Notes under the pieces: generated by a model | Database searches by the model: none | The model's input: the letters and a program-made list of their open reading frames with translations, nothing else | What the model was told of the DNA's origin: nothing | In this document: in pieces, positions 61,145 through 64,000 of the stretch | Layout: every line of letters begins with the position of its first letter | Numbering within the stretch: the stretch's first letter is position 1 | Assembly: GCA_022600955.1 (NCBI GenBank) | Contig: JAHZJK010000024.1 | Location: 372,003 to 436,002 of the forward strand | From: Gammaproteobacteria bacterium | GTDB lineage: Bacteria > Pseudomonadota > Gammaproteobacteria > Steroidobacterales > Woeseiaceae | Direction: 5' to 3' | Length of the DNA: 64,000 bases | Program-made: the position numbers and the translations under genes

Positions 61145-62605
61145 TTATTTTTGATTGCGTGTGTTCAATGCATCCTGAATCCGGGCTGCGAGGTCGGTTG
61201 CTTCTGCACGAACTCTGTCTGTGTCAATCGTGAGTATCTCGCGCTCCCTCATCAGAACCTTGCCGTCGACGACGACGCTTGCAACGTCCTGTTCATCGGT
61301 CACATACACGAGGTGCGAGATGACGTTAAATGTCGGGATATGGTGGACATCATCGAAGGCTACCTGGATAAGGTCAGCCTGTTTGCCTGTTTCGAGCGAC
61401 CCGGTAATGTCACTCAGGCCAACCGCGGCGGCACCGCCACTGGTCGCCATGCGCAACACCGTCGCGGCCGGCATGACCCGCGGGTCCATACGATCGACTT
61501 TCTGCAGAAACGACGCGAGGCGCATTTCTTCCCACATGTCGAGGTCGTTGTTACTGGCAGCGCCATCGGTGCCTAGCCCCAGCAGCACACCGGCGTCCAG
61601 CAGCTCGGTTATTGGTGCGATACCGGATGCGATTTTCATGTTCGATGTCGGGTTGTGTATTACGCCTACCCTGCGTTCCGCCAGGATTGGAATTTCGTCC
61701 TTGGTCGGCCAGACCATGTGAGCCGCGATGGTCGGGCCGTCAAAAAAGCCTATTGAATTAAACATCTCGACACTTGGCATGCCGTACGTATCTTGCGAGT
61801 ACTGTAGTTCAAAAGGCGACTCGGACATGTGAATGCTGATGCCGACGCCATACTTGATGGCTGCCTCACGGGTTGCTTTTAGTTGCTCTGCATTCAATGT
61901 GTAGTTTGCGTGCGGGCCGAAGATTGGTGTGATACGCGGATTTCTACCCTGCCAGCGCTCGATAAAACCGCCACCTTTGCTGATTGAATCGGCAGCGTTC
62001 TCCGCATCCGGACTGCGCTGATCGATCACGGTCGCCGAGATCAGAGCGCGCATGCCGCAGGACTCGACAACTTCTGCGATCGTATCCGGGTAGTAATACA
62101 TATCAACAAATGTCGTCGTGCCGCCGCGGATCATCTCCCAGCAGGCGAGCTCTGTACCGATGCGTACAAACTCGGCATCTACAAACTCTACTTCGGCCGG
62201 GAAAATGTAATTGTTCAGCCAGTCCATGAGTGCCAGATCATCAGCCACGCCGCGCAGCAACGTCATTGCAGCGTGTGAATGGCCGTTGATGAGTCCGGGC
62301 ATGACGATGCGTCCAGCACCGTCCAGAACCTCTTGCGCTGCGTATTGCGATTCGATGTCACCGGCAGCGCCTATTGCCAGTATCAGGCCGTCATCAATAG
62401 CGACAGCGCCATCTTCGTAGACGGCTGCATCCTCGTCCATACTCACGACATAGTCGCCTTTGACGATGAGGTCGATACGGTCGGCAGTATCGTTGTCGGT
62501 ATTAGCAACGGTATCGGTGACGGCGTCCGGGGTCCCGGCGGGACTGCAGCCGGCCAGCGATATTGTCAAAAAAGTAAATAAGAAACAAAGAGTTGTTGTT
62601 TTCAT
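61145..62605 (-). CDS. Lipoprotein amidohydrolase, MTA/SAH deaminase-like
   Basis: 486 residues with a lipoprotein signal (LAGC, Cys20) after a GGGGA ribosome site. The TRZ/ATZ-type fold is seen in LINGHSHAAMTLLRGVADDLALMDWL (metal His-x-His), IFGPHANYTL, GISIHMSES and LGLGTDGAASNNDLDMW (Asp). Relatives deaminate methylthioadenosine, S-adenosylhomocysteine, adenosine or triazines. Anchoring outside the cytosol and closeness to CNT and deoB suggest deamination of nucleosides before uptake. The TonB-dependent receptor gene lies upstream on the same strand. Confidence 0.9.
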   Translation of the reverse strand: MKTTTLCFLFTFLTISLAGCSPAGTPDAVTDTVANTDNDTADRIDLIVKGDYVVSMDEDAAVYEDGAVAIDDGLILAIGAAGDIESQYAAQEVLDGAGRIVMPGLINGHSHAAMTLLRGVADDLALMDWLNNYIFPAEVEFVDAEFVRIGTELACWEMIRGGTTTFVDMYYYPDTIAEVVESCGMRALISATVIDQRSPDAENAADSISKGGGFIERWQGRNPRITPIFGPHANYTLNAEQLKATREAAIKYGVGISIHMSESPFELQYSQDTYGMPSVEMFNSIGFFDGPTIAAHMVWPTKDEIPILAERRVGVIHNPTSNMKIASGIAPITELLDAGVLLGLGTDGAASNNDLDMWEEMRLASFLQKVDRMDPRVMPAATVLRMATSGGAAAVGLSDITGSLETGKQADLIQVAFDDVHHIPTFNVISHLVYVTDEQDVASVVVDGKVLMREREILTIDTDRVRAEATDLAARIQDALNTRNQK

Positions 62606-62658
62606 TAGGTCCCCTTTAGGTGCTTATTGTAGCACCGCTTTGTCGGCGGTCCCGCGAC

Positions 62659-62688
62659 AAAAAAAGAGCCGGCACAAGGCCGGCTCTT
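62659..62688 (-). terminator. Rho-independent terminator after the TonB receptor gene
   Basis: AAGAGCCGGC (62664-62673) and GCCGGCTCTT (62679-62688) make a perfect 10-bp stem with a 5-base loop; on the minus strand the stem is followed by U residues (A-run 62659-62665). It lies 21 bases after the receptor's stop and so ends that transcript before the amidohydrolase gene. Confidence 0.9.
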
Positions 62689-62708
62689 CTTGCTCAATGT
62701 GCTTGCGC

Positions 62709-64000
62709 CTAGAACTCCTTGACGAAGCGCACGCCGAACTCACTTGCGTCATTGCTGAGGATGGCCAGCAAGTAGTCGCCGGTGTTCAGGCGAGCATTGT
62801 CGTAGCGCTCGTCCGTGGCGTTGCGGCCATAGAACGCAGCGGTCCAGGTCTCATCTGCAGAGCGGAACGACAAGTCGAAGTTCACCAGGTCACGGCTGTC
62901 GATAGCCGTCATACGGCCCGGATCAGAGCTTGGCTCACCGTACATTTCGTCGCGGTACGAGTAGTCCGCACGGAATACGATCTCGGCACCATTGCTCAGC
63001 GGGAAGTGAATCTCGGGGCTGAATGAAAATGTCAGTTCCGGTGTCAGCGGTGCAACGGGCTTGACTGTACCGATCTGGTCGACATCTACGTCGATGTAAC
63101 CCAGCGACGCCTGGAACAGAAAGTTGTCCGTGATGAACAGCGTATTTTCCCATTCGAAGCCGGTCGAGGTCTGGTCGACAATCAGGTTGACAGTATTAAA
63201 GCCGCCGCCCGATGTCGTGCTGACCTGGTAGGGGAGGTCGCTGTATTCAGTGGTGAACACTGCCGCACTCATCTGGAAACCGTCAAACGGCTGACCTTTG
63301 ATACCAAACTCATAGTTGATAGCCGTAATGTTGTTGCTGGGCTGAAAGCAATCATTGTCATTAGCGGGGCCATCCGCATCGCCGAACAGGCAGAAAGGAC
63401 GCGCCGGGTATTGCCCGGACTGATAGCCACTCTGGATAGTGCCGTAGATATTCATACCGTTGTCGAATGTGTAGTTGGCTGAAAGGTCCCAGCTGATTTC
63501 ATCAAAGTCGATGCTGTCGTCGTACAGGCCGTTGCCGACGTTAACGAGTGCATCTTTTTTGTCTTCCGTGTAGCGCAACCCACCGGATACACGGAACTGA
63601 TCATTGACGTTATAGCCAACACTACCGAACATCGCGAGGCTGGTGACGTCCTGTGACAGGAAGAATGTGCCGGGGAACGTCAGGAATACGGTTGGATCCT
63701 GATTGTTACTGCCCTGTTCTTCAAAGTAGTACAGGCCCGAGACGAAATCCCAGTCATCGTAGGTTCCGTTCACCTGGAATTCGAAAGACGTTTGATCGGC
63801 ATCGCCAATCTCCGGAAAAGACAGGAAGTCGTCAGCAAAGCTGTCGTCGTCAAGGCCGGCCTTGTAGTCTGACTGGCGAGTGCTCGCTATAAACTTGCTG
63901 TTGATCGTATCGGTAACATCCCAATCGAGCGTAACTGCAACGCCCGATGCCTTATTACTGACGATTGCCTGGCTGGCCTGTCCGGTATTGTTGTCATACG
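62709..64000 (-). CDS. TonB-dependent receptor, 3' part only
   Basis: The frame runs open to base 64000, so only the C-terminal 429 or so residues are in the window; a GTG at 63773 is internal, not a start. Alternating hydrophobic and aromatic beta strands, DQFRVSGGLRYTEDKKDA and the C-terminal GVRFVKEF ending in Phe are typical of TonB-dependent receptors. The plug domain lies outside the window, so the substrate cannot be told. Sphingomonad/gammaproteobacterial receptors of this shape often take up plant- or algae-derived compounds. Confidence 0.93.
   Translation of the reverse strand, partial: YDNNTGQASQAIVSNKASGVAVTLDWDVTDTINSKFIASTRQSDYKAGLDDDSFADDFLSFPEIGDADQTSFEFQVNGTYDDWDFVSGLYYFEEQGSNNQDPTVFLTFPGTFFLSQDVTSLAMFGSVGYNVNDQFRVSGGLRYTEDKKDALVNVGNGLYDDSIDFDEISWDLSANYTFDNGMNIYGTIQSGYQSGQYPARPFCLFGDADGPANDNDCFQPSNNITAINYEFGIKGQPFDGFQMSAAVFTTEYSDLPYQVSTTSGGGFNTVNLIVDQTSTGFEWENTLFITDNFLFQASLGYIDVDVDQIGTVKPVAPLTPELTFSFSPEIHFPLSNGAEIVFRADYSYRDEMYGEPSSDPGRMTAIDSRDLVNFDLSFRSADETWTAAFYGRNATDERYDNARLNTGDYLLAILSNDASEFGVRFVKEF

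Noticed and set aside
1..64000. CRISPR arrays, tRNA or rRNA genes, IS elements, prophage or integrase genes, toxin-antitoxin pairs
   Set aside because: I looked for regularly spaced repeats, tRNA-like cloverleafs and the usual protein families and found none; base composition also looks even across the window by eye.

Overview
The window looks like a stretch of chromosome from a heterotrophic, aerobically respiring, probably marine gammaproteobacterium. This rests on the gene content: Lol-like export genes, a TonB-dependent receptor, ModABC, malate synthase G, Kbp, DUF6868 and DUF6356 proteins, and an aa3-type oxidase with fused cytochrome c domains. A Woeseia-like lineage is my guess; no rRNA or other marker is present to confirm it. 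I see no tRNA, rRNA, CRISPR array, insertion sequence, integrase or phage gene. About 68 protein genes are packed tightly and no gene-free gap exceeds 300 bp; the largest (32622-32868, 14168-14406, 52200-52417) are described below.

Layout. 1-9205: a catabolic-looking group of two FAD amine/amino-acid oxidases, a lipoprotein amidase-like protein without its catalytic Cys, a secreted hydrolase, a divergent PQQ dehydrogenase with a cytochrome c tail, a secreted cupin, a lipoprotein amidohydrolase and an SDR. 9183-12630: a persulfide/sulfite cluster (phosphatase-like sulfurtransferase, TauE/SafE exporter, metallo-beta-lactamase-fold persulfide dioxygenase, split YeeE/YedE importer, BigR/SqrR-type sensor, DUF6868) around one divergent promoter with a TA-rich palindrome. 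12623-16602: a ScfR/DUF3612-like regulator divergent from malate synthase G. 16611-19061: modABC. 19251-22769: a diguanylate cyclase, an aspartate racemase-like enzyme, a D-cysteine desulfhydrase-like enzyme and a DUF1697 protein. 22783-28381: DUF547, an ABC-2 exporter, a small Cys-rich lipoprotein, an MFS carrier and a lipoprotein methyltransferase. 28382-34822: an ExeM/NucH-type nuclease, pirin and azoreductase with a divergent LysR regulator, an AI-2E family protein and a CBS protein. 34897-40919: Lrp, DUF6356 and a five-gene trans-envelope operon (LolA-like carrier, two FtsX-type permeases, ATPase, outer-membrane barrel).

40916-52199: hemerythrin, DUF937 with Kbp, an M48 protease with TPRs, PssA, a class III aminotransferase, a DUF4953-type metalloprotease, a PutP-like symporter, and a secreted protein-ECF sigma-putative anti-sigma unit with 8-bp overlaps. 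52418-57269: a cytochrome oxidase operon (subunit II fused to two c hemes, subunit I, two subunit III genes, subunit IV) ending in a clear terminator. 57327-64000: a GNAT acetyltransferase, a CNT nucleoside transporter, phosphopentomutase, a thioesterase, a membrane protein, a lipoprotein deaminase-like amidohydrolase and the 3' part of a TonB-dependent receptor.

Two themes recur. Several enzyme families that are normally cytosolic carry lipoprotein signals, which suggests chemistry at the membrane surface. All nine convergent gene junctions overlap or nearly abut, three of them through a shared CTAG that is a TAG stop on both strands.
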